From: Platycnemis pennipes
Lineage: Eukaryota; Arthropoda; Insecta; Odonata; Platycnemididae
NCBI GenBank assembly: GCA_933228895.1
Contig: OW121857.1
Span: forward strand, 868,001-932,000
Length of the DNA: 64,000 nucleotides
Direction: 5' to 3'
Shown here: positions 13,301-22,400 of the stretch, in pieces
How the letters are laid out: the number at the start of each line of letters is the position of its first letter
Position numbering within the stretch: position 1 is the stretch's first letter
Program-made: the position numbers and the translations under genes
Notes under the pieces: generated by a model
Told to the model about the DNA's origin: nothing
What the model saw: only the letters and a program-made list of their open reading frames with translations
The model's database searches: none

Positions 13301-16300
13301 ATTCCCACATTTTCTTGATATACCTACTTTATCCAGGCCATTGTCCAAAAAATATTTAAGTAACAAATGTGCAGGCAAGTGTTTACTCTCATTGGAAAAG
13401 ACATTAATGAGTTCATTTTTTAGCTGTTCACTGTTGAATAATGAGTGCATTTTATTAGGCAACACAATTTCGCTGAGGGAAATGATGTATTTTATGCAGG
13501 AAACTGTTTTTCATCCAGTAATTCTGCAAAATAGGAGTTATTGAAGTCTTCACAATGAGATTCCATGTGGACAACGAAGGTGTCAATTATTTCAAAAGCG
13601 AGCCTTCTGAATTAGTGAAACGTGTCTAGTCCGCCCTGGTTGTTGTTGTTCAGTCCTTTAGCCGTAGGTTGACTTGTTATTTTCCAACCACTAAACTAAG
13701 AAAAAATTCACATTCAGCGAAACTGTTTCATACAGAATCACTCTCTCTTAATTTCCCTCTGTCTCGCCATCTCTTGATCATTCGCTGAGACTCGGAAGGG
13801 CGCGAGAACTAGGCGTGAGTGTCTAGGCTCTCAGCGCGCAAGAATCATGCAGTTTCAGGTGCAAGCATCCGGTGGCGAATAAGCGTATGCGCATGCGCCA
13901 TCCGGCCATTTGGAGTCTACCAGCAGCCAGACTCCCAAGCCTCCAAAACATCCAAACCACTTCAACGCAACGCAATGTGCAGAAATATAGGCTATATTTA
14001 TTTTTCCTACGCTTTCTCGGCAACATAAAATGCATGACAGAGCTGAAAAAATAGTATATGTTTTACTGTAATCATTTTGGGTATTCTCCGGCTCCCAGAC
14101 TACCCTTCAGCTTCGCCACTGCTGCTGTCATCGTCCATGCTTCACTGCCATATTGGAGCGTTCTCCAGATATATGTTCTAATGAAATAATTCCTCCCTTC
14201 CATGCTTGTATTTGCAGCTGTAAGCAGAATCTTCTTTTGGTCAAATGCCCTTTAGGCCTTCTACTTGCAATTTATCTTTTACTTCATCCATGGCTGGTTA
14301 CTCAGCATCCCAGGTAACAAAACTATTCCACCACCTCAATTTTTTGTTTTCCTAGTTTAACATTGGTCCATATTGTCTTCTTTAAATCTCCTTCCGTTTC
14401 TGCCATGACTGCTATGCCATCAGTGCATTGCATTATACTGATTTTCTCCCCATGGATATTCACTCCCGGAGACTTTTCTTTGACTTCTTGGATGACTTTC
14501 TCAATTGAACAATACGGGAGACAGCCCTGCCACTTGTTTCACTCCTTTCTTCATGCTTGCTTCTCTATTGCCTGGCCTTGATCTCATTATACAGCCGCCT
14601 GTTTTTTTTTAAAAGCTTTGGATAACTCTTCGGTCATTGTGTGATACTCCAATTTCTTTTAGAAGCTTCAAGTTCCAATCCATGGTGATTCTGGCTCATT
14701 TTCATTTCAACCCTCGTAGTGCTAGCCTTCTTACTGGGGTACCAATGAGAAATACAGCCATGGGTAATTTAATAAAATGTAGTACCACCTTAGGAAAAAA
14801 TAAGCATTATCAAGCTATTGTTTTATATACACACATGCGTTTGTTTATATTATTTCAGTTGAACTAATTAATAATGATGCAATTTTTTCTCTTTGACTGA
14901 AAAATAAATGTCATTCTTTCAGTGTCATACAGTTGAGCAATATTTTTATATTGGGCTGATATATCGGCCCACTGCACTTTTCGTCCAAGATGCAAAAGCC
15001 GATATATCAGCCCACCACCCTAAGAGGATTTATCGTGTTGTTGATAGATAATAGAGCAATAGATTTCATTGCTATTTTTTATGCTGCACACAAAGTGAAA
15101 CGAATGTTCTCTCGTGCACAATCGACAGTCCTCAGTTGACCTGGAGGGACATCCAGCACTTGACAGTCCTGACTTCCAAGCGCAACTCCTTGTTTGACGC
15201 CCGTGGGCGATTCCACTGGACGATGAATGGTGTTGGGCTGGAGTTCAACCACCTGTTTGGCTTTGGGGTCCTCGACGCAGGCGCCATGGTCGCCCTCGCC
15301 AAGCAGTGGAAGACGGTGCCAGCACGGTTTCATTGTGAAGCTGGGTCCATGACGGAAACCAAGTAAGTGCACGTCAGGTGTGTGAACCAATCAAGTGTGA
15401 ATAATCTCCACTTCTATACGTGTACTTTGCCAATCTACTGGAATCCAAAAAGATGCAATTGAAGCCAGAGACTAACTTCATTGCTGACGCCGCGAGAATA
15501 ATATTTGAACAAATCATTCAACTTTGCTATGACATTCCCCGCAGCAATATCACTCCAAATTTTAACCCACCATTCTTTTTACTAGAATCAATTGATGCAT
15601 CCCATACATTTGATGTAGTATCTTTATAATGGAATGAGCGTCATCGTAATTACAATTTAAAGTGTCAGGATTAACTTGAACTATTTCACAGGAAAAGAAT
15701 CACTCCACACTTTATTCCTGCAAAATTGGCATTCTGAATGAAATGGGGCTAATATTTAGTTGGCTACATAAGGTGGCACTTTGTCATCGTGTTCATCTAA
15801 AATTTCCAGATTCAGGAATTCTAATAGATGAAGGGTAAATGAAAATATGGCTGTAGTTAACTCCACCAAGATTTTTCATAGTTATTAAAAACTTTTTTCA
15901 CTGCAATAAATAAAGTGTGGAACATACCAAGGTGTAATTCATTTCCATGATCACAATTGAGAAGATCTTCTCAGGAAATTTTATCAGAAAAAAGCCTTGC
16001 TAGAACTTCTTTTTACATAAAAACCTAGCTACGCCCAGATTTACAGGTGGTGTCCACATCTGTTACATGTGTTTAAATAGTTTTATATCTTGAGTTTGTT
16101 TTCCCAATGTACACCCTATAAGTTCATGTCTAAGTCTGGACAGGTAACTTTTTCCATGACTTTTTGTTCAAAAACTTCCATTCACCTTTGCTTAAAGTTT
16201 CCACACTGCTTCGATACTATGCAGTCTTAATTTGTGGGGTTCACTATCTGCATTTCTTAATCCCAAAAACGGCTTCAACTTTAAGATACCAACTGGAATA

Positions 16301-18223
16301 CAGACAAGACTGTTTTCACATGCAATAAATATTTTATGTGCTACCTGAAAATGAAGTATTCACAAATCTTGTGTAATACGCAAGCAAGTTCCATGTTGCA
16401 TTACTTTTACTTTCAAGTCCCATTCCAATTTTAATGTTTTTCTTGACACAGGGGAATACCCAGCAGCCATTCCCTTCAATTGAAGATCAAAACAATGGCC
16501 TGTGAGGGTTCAGACACTCAGATCGGGTACCTGGAGCACGTCCAAGCTGTCATCACTCTGAATGCATCTCGACGCGGAGACGTGGAGCTGTTCCTGACTT
16601 CCCCCATGGGCACTAGGTGGGGACACTGTTGCTGCTTCACGGAATCCTTTCTTAGATAAAACCCCTTGTAGTGTTGAAGATTTTTTTTTAGTCACAAACT
16701 GAACTCTGTAGTGTGGGAATGATGGGATATGATTCCTTTGCTCGAACTGTGTTTACAACATTCTTTTTGATATTTTAAATGAGGGAAACAACAGCAGCCT
16801 CATCAGTGGAAAACAGGTCACATAAAACATTTCACAGGACCACAAAAATTTACACAAAAACTGCTAGTATTGTTCACACTCTTAACTCTTACTTCAGGAC
16901 GTTCAGACAAATTAATGGTTGTTGCAACAACTGTGCTATTGAGAGATTTTGGACAAATTTTACTCCTGGTTCACTGAAACAGAAGAGCTGACGAAGCCAA
17001 TGTATCAGATGGTATTCTTCCCAGCAGATGCTCATGCACCCATTGGCTGGGGGATAAGAGTTAATTGTTGCCATTTCGTAAACATTAGCTGTATCCTATA
17101 GGAACCATAGGAAGGAGATCCTCTTAGATAATACATATAATGATAGAGCAGCTGCTCCACCTGAAACCTGTGTTGGCATTAAGGAAATCTATATATGCTG
17201 TGTTTCATGTATCCCAGTTCAGTGAAGTACCTAATGCCTGAGGATGTTTAGATAATTCATTCCGCATGAGAGGGAAAAATTTTGATCTAACCATTTGCTT
17301 TTAATTAATGAAATTATGCAATAACCCATGACTGCCTCATATGAAATGTTAAAATCCATGGTTTATGAAACCGAATTAGCCTCAAAATTATATTGTATCA
17401 TTTTGCAGCAATGGTATTTGTTGCTCTAAATGCTTCAATCCAATCAGCCAGAGGAACCTCAGCATCTGTGGAAACTTGAAAGAATTTAATTATAGATAAG
17501 AAGGATTCATAATTTGATAGACTTATTTTGATATGATTCTGAGTGACCGCAGAGTGGAATCAATGAAATGCAAGGAGTGAATTTATGAACACCTCATCTG
17601 AATAAATTGAAAACTCCAGACTGTGCATAGATCCATTAAATGCAGCTAACTCTCAGATTTCCAAGGTAAAGGCATTAATTTGATCAATGATTCCAATCTT
17701 TTGACAGATCCATGATACTGAGCAAGCGGGTAAATGATGATGACAAGTTGGATGGCTTTACAAAATGGCCCTTCATGACAACACACACATGGGGAGAGTA
17801 TCCACAAGGAGTCTGGACATTAGAGGTATGACCTAGAAGTGGAAGACCATAGAAAACAGTTATATATATATATATATATATAAATTATGTTCCCTTTTAA
17901 GAAATTCCTGGGTATCATTGGCCAGCAAATAAGGGAGCCAAACTATAATTTCAGATTGATACATTTTTCTGGTTATTGCCACGCATGTGATGTGAACAGA
18001 AGTCTTATACCTACATAGTTATATCTTAGTCCCTCTTTCCTAACAGGTTGGTTTCAATTCACAAGTACCACAGACAGGATTCATCAAGGAATGGACTTTA
18101 ATGCTTCACGGCACAAGGGATCCACCGTACCAAGCCCTGCCGCCCCCTGCAGATCCTCACTCCAAGCTAGCGATCGTGAAGAAGGCACATGAGGACGAGG
18201 CCAAGAGGAAGAAGATGCGTTAG
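1285..18223 (+). CDS. amon: Proprotein convertase 2 (PC2/amontillado), C-terminal half, five exons
   Basis: PC2 is a calcium-dependent, subtilisin-like serine protease of the regulated secretory pathway that cuts prohormones at paired basic residues. The coding sequence joins 1285-1385, 15129-15362, 16452-16616, 17708-17825 and 18047-18223: 795 nt, 264 residues plus stop, about the last 40 percent of a PC2 of some 640-660 residues. The first exon reads GTSAAAPEAAGV, the block with the nucleophile Ser. The next finishes the catalytic domain (WRDIQHLTVLTSKRNSLFD) and starts the P domain; the remaining three complete it, with an RRGD motif in exon three and WTLMLHGT in the last. The protein ends in a charged KAHEDEAKRKKMR tail without a membrane segment, as expected for PC2 and unlike furin. 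Every junction keeps frame with GT/AG borders. The signal peptide, propeptide and catalytic Asp and His lie outside the window. The symbol assumes an insect. Confidence 0.93.
1898..1945. repeat. 28-bp hairpin-like insertion after CCATGG, with 8-bp direct repeats
   Basis: The stretch 1911-1938 reads TCCTTAT, an AT-rich centre, then TATAGGGACCTTGG, and follows CCATGG at 1905-1910. The 8-mer GTCGCAAC occurs on both sides (1898-1905 and 1938-1945). A near-identical 23-bp piece follows a CCATGG at 60033-60038 inside the Penelope-like RT region. I do not know a named family for it. Confidence 0.4.
3244..3690 (-). pseudogene. hAT transposase remnant (C-terminal dimerisation region)
   Basis: The frame 3474-3244 reads CIPPCSVFKERQFSTAGIIC, then RHRLDPGRVKMLVLKVDL, the pattern of the hAT C-terminal dimerisation domain (ERxFSxAG, then R..L.P..V..L). 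Upstream on the same strand, to about 3690, further hAT-like sequence is broken by stops and frameshifts. No start or complete catalytic region remains. I saw no convincing terminal inverted repeats for it. Confidence 0.6.
4123..4305. repeat. 18-bp tandem array in the left end of hAT A (about 10 copies)
   Basis: The unit is close to AACCGGTGTTTTCTACTG, with drift at the CTACTG part. It lies about 90 bp inside the left inverted repeat. The shared AACCGGTG core also appears in the large right-hand array, which suggests both are expanded subterminal transposase-binding sites. That function is inferred. Confidence 0.85.
4391..5588. repeat. Pair of about 80-bp direct repeats inside hAT A
   Basis: The stretches 4391-4471 and 5511-5588 both carry CTAAACTGAACAGTA, AGCCAATGG and GGCCTGGGC in the same order. 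The 1.1 kb between them has no recognisable coding domain. A short piece at about 4537-4575 resembles the non-tRNA part of the SINE at 28.1 kb. The arrangement suggests an internal duplication or an insertion. Confidence 0.55.
5815..5997 (-). pseudogene. hAT transposase remnant inside hAT A
   Basis: The minus frame reads LARKYLAIAATSAESERIFS then LGGIVINK, matching the hAT dimerisation core (Y..I.ATSAxSERxFSxxG). Only about 60 residues survive; the upstream side (6000-6400) gives no further transposase sequence. Its place between perfect hAT ends supports the family call for the whole element. Confidence 0.7.
6511..7860. repeat. 27-bp minisatellite in the right end of hAT A (about 50 copies)
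   Basis: The unit is GTTCAGAACCGCTTCC followed by CCGGTGCGACG, with common variants (GATTCTCC for GCTTCCCC, GCGGTG or GCGGCG for GCGACG, GTACCGCG). The 1,350 bp span equals 50 units. Because 27 is a multiple of three and the unit has no stop, several frames on both strands stay open for hundreds of codons; these are not genes. The variants recur in blocks, so there is higher-order structure. Confidence 0.93.
8223..9377 (-). pseudogene. LINE RNase H domain and C-terminal zinc-knuckle segment
   Basis: The frame 9377-8391 carries an RNase H domain with the acidic residues visible: YTDGSRKEGRAG, FQAEVYALLT, CTDSQAALKAL, then VPGHAGISGNEMADELA. This domain degrades RNA in RNA/DNA hybrids during reverse transcription. 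The frame stops at 8391; in another frame a CEEGDGTTSHILCECP segment and a run to a TGA at 8225-8223 follow, so one frameshift breaks the end. The start is also a frameshift from the RT piece that overlaps it at 9283-9377. Confidence 0.8.
9283..9876 (-). pseudogene. LINE reverse transcriptase, YADD part and thumb
   Basis: The frame begins NRTGAYTQWYADDVVILITG. YADD is the RT catalytic box. It continues with the thumb-like stretch LSVKYLGVILDSKFNWGEHL found in LINE RTs. It is separated from the upstream RT piece by a small deletion or frameshift near 9880 and from the RNase H frame by a shift near 9370. Confidence 0.8.
9879..10981 (-). pseudogene. LINE reverse transcriptase, N-terminal and palm parts
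   Basis: Frame 10805-9879 holds the RT fingers and palm: KATGEDGVFPALLQ, WRVTKVVFIPKPGK, then the A box (FLDVEGTFNNTSF) and the B box (RGCPQGGVLSPLLWN). A deletion after the IPKPGK block removes part of the expected SYRPISL region. The short frame 10981-10751 is the linker from the endonuclease. The first catalytic Asp is present in LDVEG. Confidence 0.78.
11033..11767 (-). pseudogene. LINE apurinic-like (EEP) endonuclease domain
   Basis: The 244-residue frame starts MAGIAVLQANLQHSKAASGV and contains LLIGCDANSHHIVWGG and the C-terminal SDHRHILFTLL, the DxN and SDH boxes of EEP endonucleases that nick the target for target-primed reverse transcription. It is the best-preserved piece of the element. 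The first glutamate motif is atypical (LIQKPWAFQGRVRG), as in R1/LOA-type elements. Confidence 0.8.
11771..12420 (-). pseudogene. Probable ORF1 remnant of the same LINE
   Basis: Minus-strand frames 12166-11771 and 12330-12019 overlap in different phases and are Pro/Gly/Arg-rich, with no zinc knuckle that I can see. Their position directly 5' of the endonuclease fits a broken ORF1. Without a family alignment this is a positional call. Confidence 0.4.
12470..12734 (-). mobile_element. RTE-like LINE remnant, 3' part (left of hAT B)
   Basis: Read on the minus strand this matches the 3' coding part of the RTE-like element at 24-27 kb: the GCATTCGAAATATGGTGCTAC stretch near 12,700 and the CACGATGGCCTGATGAAGAC stretch near 12,555 both occur there in the same order. 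The remnant continues to the right of hAT B at 14122. Confidence 0.75.
12735..14121. mobile_element. hAT-like DNA transposon B, complete ends, inserted in the RTE-like LINE
   Basis: The ends are CAGTGGCGAAGCT (12735-12747) and its exact inverse (14109-14121). The 8-mer CTGCTGTC flanks both sides (12727-12734 and 14122-14129). Removing the element and one 8-mer restores continuity with the RTE-like element at 27.3 kb (ACAGCAGCAGAG region), so the insertion is directly shown. The element is 1,387 bp and contains a broken transposase (13051-13465). Confidence 0.88.
13051..13465 (-). pseudogene. hAT transposase remnant (DUF4371-type) in hAT B
   Basis: Frame 13308-13051 reads PVSTVLSERSMSTLKTVNTF then LRNSMTDSSLSNLSNLAVEK, which fits the dimerisation domain of the DUF4371/ZMYM-like hAT group (SERSFSTL...LR..M...RL..L). 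Frame 13465-13256, one shift upstream, carries the preceding helix (LLKYFLDNGLDKV). Stops and a frameshift show it is dead. Confidence 0.7.
14122..14690 (-). mobile_element. RTE-like LINE remnant, RT part (right of hAT B)
   Basis: On the minus strand this aligns by eye with about 26,560-27,310 of the RTE-like element: the palm region around GGGAGACAGCCCTGCC (14517-14532), the ATGACCGAAGAGTTATCCA stretch near 14,633 and the end that abuts hAT B. It is the same old copy as 12470-12734. The 5' part beyond about 14,690 is not recognisable. Confidence 0.7.
14953..15013. repeat. Perfect 16-bp inverted repeat, 116 bp before a PC2 exon
   Basis: GGGCTGATATATCGGC at 14953-14968 is repeated inverted at 14998-15013 with a 29-base spacer. 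Each arm itself contains the palindrome GATATATC. It may be the end of a small element or a pre-mRNA hairpin near the acceptor at 15128. No function can be read from it. Confidence 0.8.
15129..15362 (+). CDS. amon: PC2 exon: end of catalytic domain, start of P domain
   Basis: The acceptor is GACAG ending at 15128. A second AG seven bases downstream would put a stop in frame, so the upstream one is chosen; it gives NPQLTWRDIQHL. The exon continues through FHWTMNGVGLEFNHLFGFG and VLDAGAMVALAKQWKTVPAR, a very conserved PC2 stretch. The donor GTAAGT starts at 15363. The length is 234 nt and it splits a codon at each end. Confidence 0.93.
15363..16451 (+). other. PC2 intron, 1.1 kb
   Basis: The donor is GTAAGT and the acceptor ACACAG. 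The sequence is AT-rich, with no coding domain or recognisable repeat. Confidence 0.85.
16452..16616 (+). CDS. amon: PC2 exon: P (Homo B) domain, first part
   Basis: The acceptor ACACAG ends at 16451; the exon encodes GIPSSHSLQLKIKTMACEG, then YLEHVQAVITLNASRRGD and VELFLTSPMGT. The YLEHVQAVI and RRGD blocks are typical of the PC2 P domain. The donor GTGGGG at 16617 is a weaker donor but keeps frame with the next exon (AG plus A gives Arg). Confidence 0.9.
16617..17707 (+). other. PC2 intron, 1.1 kb
   Basis: The donor is GTGGGG and the acceptor GACAG. The sequence is AT-rich and I see no transposon or gene in it. Confidence 0.85.
17708..17825 (+). CDS. amon: PC2 exon: P domain, middle part
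   Basis: The acceptor GACAG ends at 17707; the exon encodes SMILSKRVNDDDKLDGFTKW, then PFMTTHTWGEYPQGVWTLE. The acidic DDDK stretch and the WPFMTTHTWGE block are PC2 hallmarks. The donor GTATGA starts at 17826. The exon ends on a complete codon. Confidence 0.92.
17826..18046 (+). other. PC2 intron, 221 bp, with a short TA repeat
   Basis: The donor is GTATGA and the acceptor AACAG. A run of about ten TA dinucleotides lies near 17862-17882; such runs are often length-variable. Confidence 0.85.
18047..18223 (+). CDS. amon: PC2 last coding exon and stop
   Basis: The acceptor AACAG ends at 18046. The exon encodes VGFNSQVPQTGFIKEWTLML, HGTRDPPYQALPPPADPH and a charged tail ending KRKKMR, with TAG at 18221-18223. 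It completes the P domain; the end is Pro-rich then Lys-rich and carries no transmembrane helix. Confidence 0.92.
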   Translation, partial: VGFNSQVPQTGFIKEWTLMLHGTRDPPYQALPPPADPHSKLAIVKKAHEDEAKRKKMR

Positions 18224-20200
18224 GCACTAGCTCGGAGGCAGGGAGGCAGGGAGATTATGATAATAAGCCGAAAAAAACATGAGGGTAAATACAATTAGAT
18301 CTGAGCTAATATAAATTCGGTTGTGAGGGGATGAAAGTGTTAAAACTGGTGTTGGACAATGGAAACAATTAAAAACAGAAAAGGAGAAGTATTTGCCAGA
18401 GGATATAGCACAACAGCAGGAGAATGCAATGGATAACAACATGAGAGCCTTGATTGAGCAGACAGAGTGATGAACAGATGGATCCAAATGAGCCATGGCA
18501 CATTTAGTTGGGTTGACCATTTTCTGTCAACTTGAATGCCTGATATACAAATGATAAATTACTTTAAGGTATAAAAATTATTGATACATGAAATTGAAAA
18601 TGGATTGTGATCATCAGAATTAGAGCCGTCACATTATATTATTTTTGGTAGTACTACTGAGGAAGAGAAATCTAGCACATTATTAATTTATCCAACTAAT
18701 ATTTAACTACCTTTATGATTGGATTTAAATTGATAACTCAGAGTAAAGTTAATTCATACAAGCCTCAGATGAGTATTTGAAAACAATTCTCCAATTCAAC
18801 CTTGAGAAGTGAGACTGGTTAGGTGAGCATAATGACCAAATTTACTAAATTAGATACCAATCAGAAGGTTAACAACAGAAACAGTTCCTGGAAAAGGTTG
18901 TCTAAATGACTGAAGATCAGTTGGTTGACGCTGATGGTGAATCTCTCTTTAAACACAATCTGCCTAACAAGTTAATGGGGGATAATCTCTAATTCTATTT
19001 TTGTTAAGCTGATAATTTATGTAAGGTAAAAAGTGTAACCAGATTTGAAATAACCTATCATTACCATTTCCTTACCATTATTAAACTGTAAAATCAGCCT
19101 TAAGTTTGAAACCCCTCAAGAACTTGTTCAATGGATTTGTGTGGATAATGAATTATGTACAAAAAATTGGATTACTATGAGATAGAACTATCAAACGTTT
19201 ATGTGAACTTGCAAAATATATAGCGCACTTGCATACACAAGAATGAATTCCAGTCATTAGCTCATTAAAAACCCATAATTGAGATATTAATGAAAGAATA
19301 GCAGTTTTGTGTAGGTAACTGCTACATTCAAAACATGCTTTTAATTCAGTTTCTTTTGTAAAACTTCATTTGTCTCAAACATAATTCATGACAATTGAAA
19401 TATAATTATCCCACACATGGTAAGCTTACCAAAGTTGAGTTACATTAATATAACTTCAATTTTTGGATATCTCTTTCTCTGCATATAGCACAAACAATAT
19501 TCCCTAAACACTTTAAGTCCAGAAATGAGTTAAACCATCGGGTATTAATAAACACCAAAGGAACCAATTTAATCAAATTTATTTTGTTTTGATAAACAAA
19601 GGGAAAAGTAATTTTTAAGAATATATAATTGCCAAATATTAGAACTGCAGCCTGTATTTCTACACTTAAAATATATCATTAAATGTTAACTTGTTGGTAG
19701 AAATTTTTTCAAAATATAATAGCTCAGAAATTTTAATGTGCTACAATATACACATATCCTTGAAACCTTAGGATATCCCACAGTGCAACACCATTCTAGG
19801 AAAATAATATATACTTATTGCTACAAAACTTCAACGAGCAAAGAACTTTAAAATGGTTTACTGCACAAATTATTTTATTCTATCTTAATTTCCAAATAAT
19901 GCATACTTCTTGTGAGTACCTGTTACTGAGCATAAAAGCAGGTAAAAAAAACCCATTCATCATAAGTTGTTATGATTTGGTTGTATGTATTTAAGCATCC
20001 CATTAATGTCCACTGTGATTTCTCGATACTTGTAAGATACCTCAACAAAAATATTATAAGATTAAAATATTTTTTGTCTTCAAGTCATACTAATTAGATA
20101 TATTAATTTTGCCTGAATACCTGAACAACCAGTGTTAGAAATCCTTTGTATGTGCATGCATATATATAGCATAATGGTGAAAAATCCCATTGGACGTACA
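18224..20200 (+). other. Presumed PC2 3' untranslated region and flank
   Basis: No frame in this AT-rich stretch has a domain. The PC2 mRNA should end here; one candidate signal AATAAA is at 19547-19552, about 1.3 kb after the stop. Its use cannot be judged from sequence alone. Confidence 0.45.
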
Positions 20201-22054
20201 ATCATAAAACATTCACAGGGCAGAGAGATGAGGCGACACAAAAAGAAAACACCAAAGTGAACATGCTTGCTAAATTTTCGGAGGCATGGACCTCCTTCCT
20301 CGGAAGATTAGAACGAAGTGCGGCCGTTGGGACTGATAGGAATTAAGGGGAGGGGGTAGGGAGGGGAACAATTAGGGGTCCTACATTGGAATGTGGAAAG
20401 GATGCCCCCACCTCCTCACATGGACACGGACGATCCGCGTGCGAAGAGCGGACCACACGCGAAATGGGCCCTTAATAGGTTTAAGGTTGAGACCGGGTGG
20501 GCATTTACAGTGTAGCAGATAGATGTGTGCGAGCTCAAGAGTACGGAGATTGATTTCAGGTGAGGTAGGTGGAATGGAGACAATTATCGTAATGCGGAAA
20601 CAACTGTCAAACTTAATATTATGGGTGGAAGCATGAATGGGCATCGGGAGATTCAAATTGAGGTTATTGGTGTTGCAACGGTGATTATTAATGCAAATGG
20701 CGAGGGGATTGGGGGAAAGACCTACGTAATAAGCGGAACAAAGAAGACAGGTGAGTTTATAAATTATGTTATTCGAGGTGCAAGTGGTATGTTAGCCAAT
20801 TGGGCAGGTGAAAGGTGTGTTGTGGCTGGAGCATTGGGAATATATATATATAACACATACGTACAATCAATATAATATATGCGAGTCAAACTCTTCAGTC
20901 TTTTGTGATCTGGTTCAATTCAATCTTCACCACCTTCTTTGCTGCGCTGTTTCCTTATTCCTCGCTATTATCACCAGTTGGTTCTCGCTGGGTGCTCTTC
21001 CTGCCCGAGGATGTACCAATCGGCTACTTTCGCGCCAGTTGCATGAGGCGATTGGAGCCTAGGAATACCGAAACACCTATCCCTGATTTAATGCATCGAA
21101 GGATGTCAGGAATGCAAAACTCTGCCTTCCATGCAGCAAGGATCGGTTAACCATGGTCCAAAAACGCCGAAAAGATCCTCTCCTCTAATGGATGTTGCCG
21201 GCGAGGGGAGGACGACTTGAAGAAGCATTGGGCTGAGAAGCTGCCCACATCTGTCGATGGGAGAGAAGCTGAGAAAGTTCCGATGAGCACCAAATGCATA
21301 GACGGTGGAAACTAAGGGAAACCAGGTAGTGTGCAGTACAACCACATCAGAATAAACGCGCCACCTAAATTAGTACGAATATCTCTTGTCAGGTTGTCCG
21401 TGGCCTTGTCAGGTTGTCCGTGGGCCATGGACCTGACCCAATCTGACCCGGCGGAAAACCCGAGAGGATTTTCTGCAGCTAGTTCACCGGGAAAACCTTC
21501 GATCTTATTTGGAAAGTGGGCTACTCAAGCCCGATACGGAAGCAAAGAGGGAAGGAGCAGGCTGTATGACTGACTCTCAGGTCGTAAGCGGTGCCTGTCC
21601 GCTAGATGATGCGAACCATAAGAAGATCAGCGAATATAACAGAGATGGCCTGAAGACCATGGTTGCAGCTGATCAGGGGACGAAGAAAGAAGACATTATC
21701 GCGTGCACCATCTCGTGGAGGGGCGTCTGGAGCAAGGAATCGGCCGAAGATCTGCTGAGCCCGGGAGTCTAACGGAGGAACATCAATCACCACCAACAGA
21801 GTCCACCAAGGGAAGCCACAGGAATTGGACGAGATGGAACTCGATGACAACGGTGAAGGAGAAGAAGGTGTTGGATAAAACGGAAGAATATGTTCTACAG
21901 ATGGGAAACCTGCACTCAAACATCGAAAATTCGGCAGCAGGGAAGTACGCCTTCGCACAACTCTGTCTGCGGAGTCACGGGTTGGTGCGGTGTCGAGGTT
22001 TTAGTGCACAGTGCAGTGGGAGTCTCGCGTAACTCGGGCACTACATCCAACCCG
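20201..22054. other. Repeat-derived region, mostly unidentified
   Basis: The region is richer in GC than its flanks. The plus frame 21509-21772 includes TISWRGVWSKESAEDLL, which resembles the C-terminal end of some non-LTR retrotransposon proteins, but only weakly. A 16-mer GTCAGGTTGTCCGTGG is duplicated at about 21387-21422. The open frames at 20381-20656 (minus) and 20621-20875 (plus) show no known domain. Confidence 0.35.
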
Positions 22055-22400
22055 AGCGTGCGTAAATGCATTTCCTCCACACCTTAAAAAGAATCATCCG
22101 TGAACAAATAAGTATCCAATATACATAAAAGATGTAACCTAAATATTAACCTGCGTTCTGATAGTAATTCCCATCCTAGTTCTTATATTAAACTCGTAGC
22201 ACTCATACAATTACCATAACGGCCTTTAACAAATCTAGCAGATCTACTTTGCGCACGCTATAATTCCTTTTTCTCGCCTTCCTCGTTCGGATCCCATGTA
22301 CAAACGGCATGTTCTAAATGAGGCCTGACAAGTGTGAAATAGCCTCATTCTCGTACTTTCTCATCGCATTTGCCTAGAACCCTTTTTACGCATCCTCAGA
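22055..22400 (-). mobile_element. CR1/L2-like LINE remnant, RT C-terminus
   Basis: On the minus strand this matches the end of the RT of the family at 38.7-40.5 kb: the HLExA.VW-like region, the QSRSARFVKGRYGN-like stretch, then GWELLSERRL. Several stops are present. It is more diverged than the copies at 29-50 kb. Confidence 0.65.

Larger units (their letters stand above)
1386..15128 (+). other. PC2 intron, 13.7 kb, packed with transposons
   Basis: The donor GTGAGT is at 1386 and the acceptor GACAG ends at 15128. Within it lie a short insertion-like hairpin (1911-1938), a hAT fragment (3244-3690), a complete hAT-like element (4036-7954), an I/R1-type LINE (about 8223-12420) and an RTE-like LINE split by a second hAT (12735-14121). 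The stretches 1950-3240 and 3700-4027 are AT-rich with no recognisable gene. The other introns of the gene seen here are only 0.2-1.1 kb, so the length is mostly inserted elements. Confidence 0.85.

Noticed and set aside
20381..20875. Open frames of 84-91 codons on both strands
   Set aside because: No recognisable domain, no splice or start context, and overlap on opposite strands.
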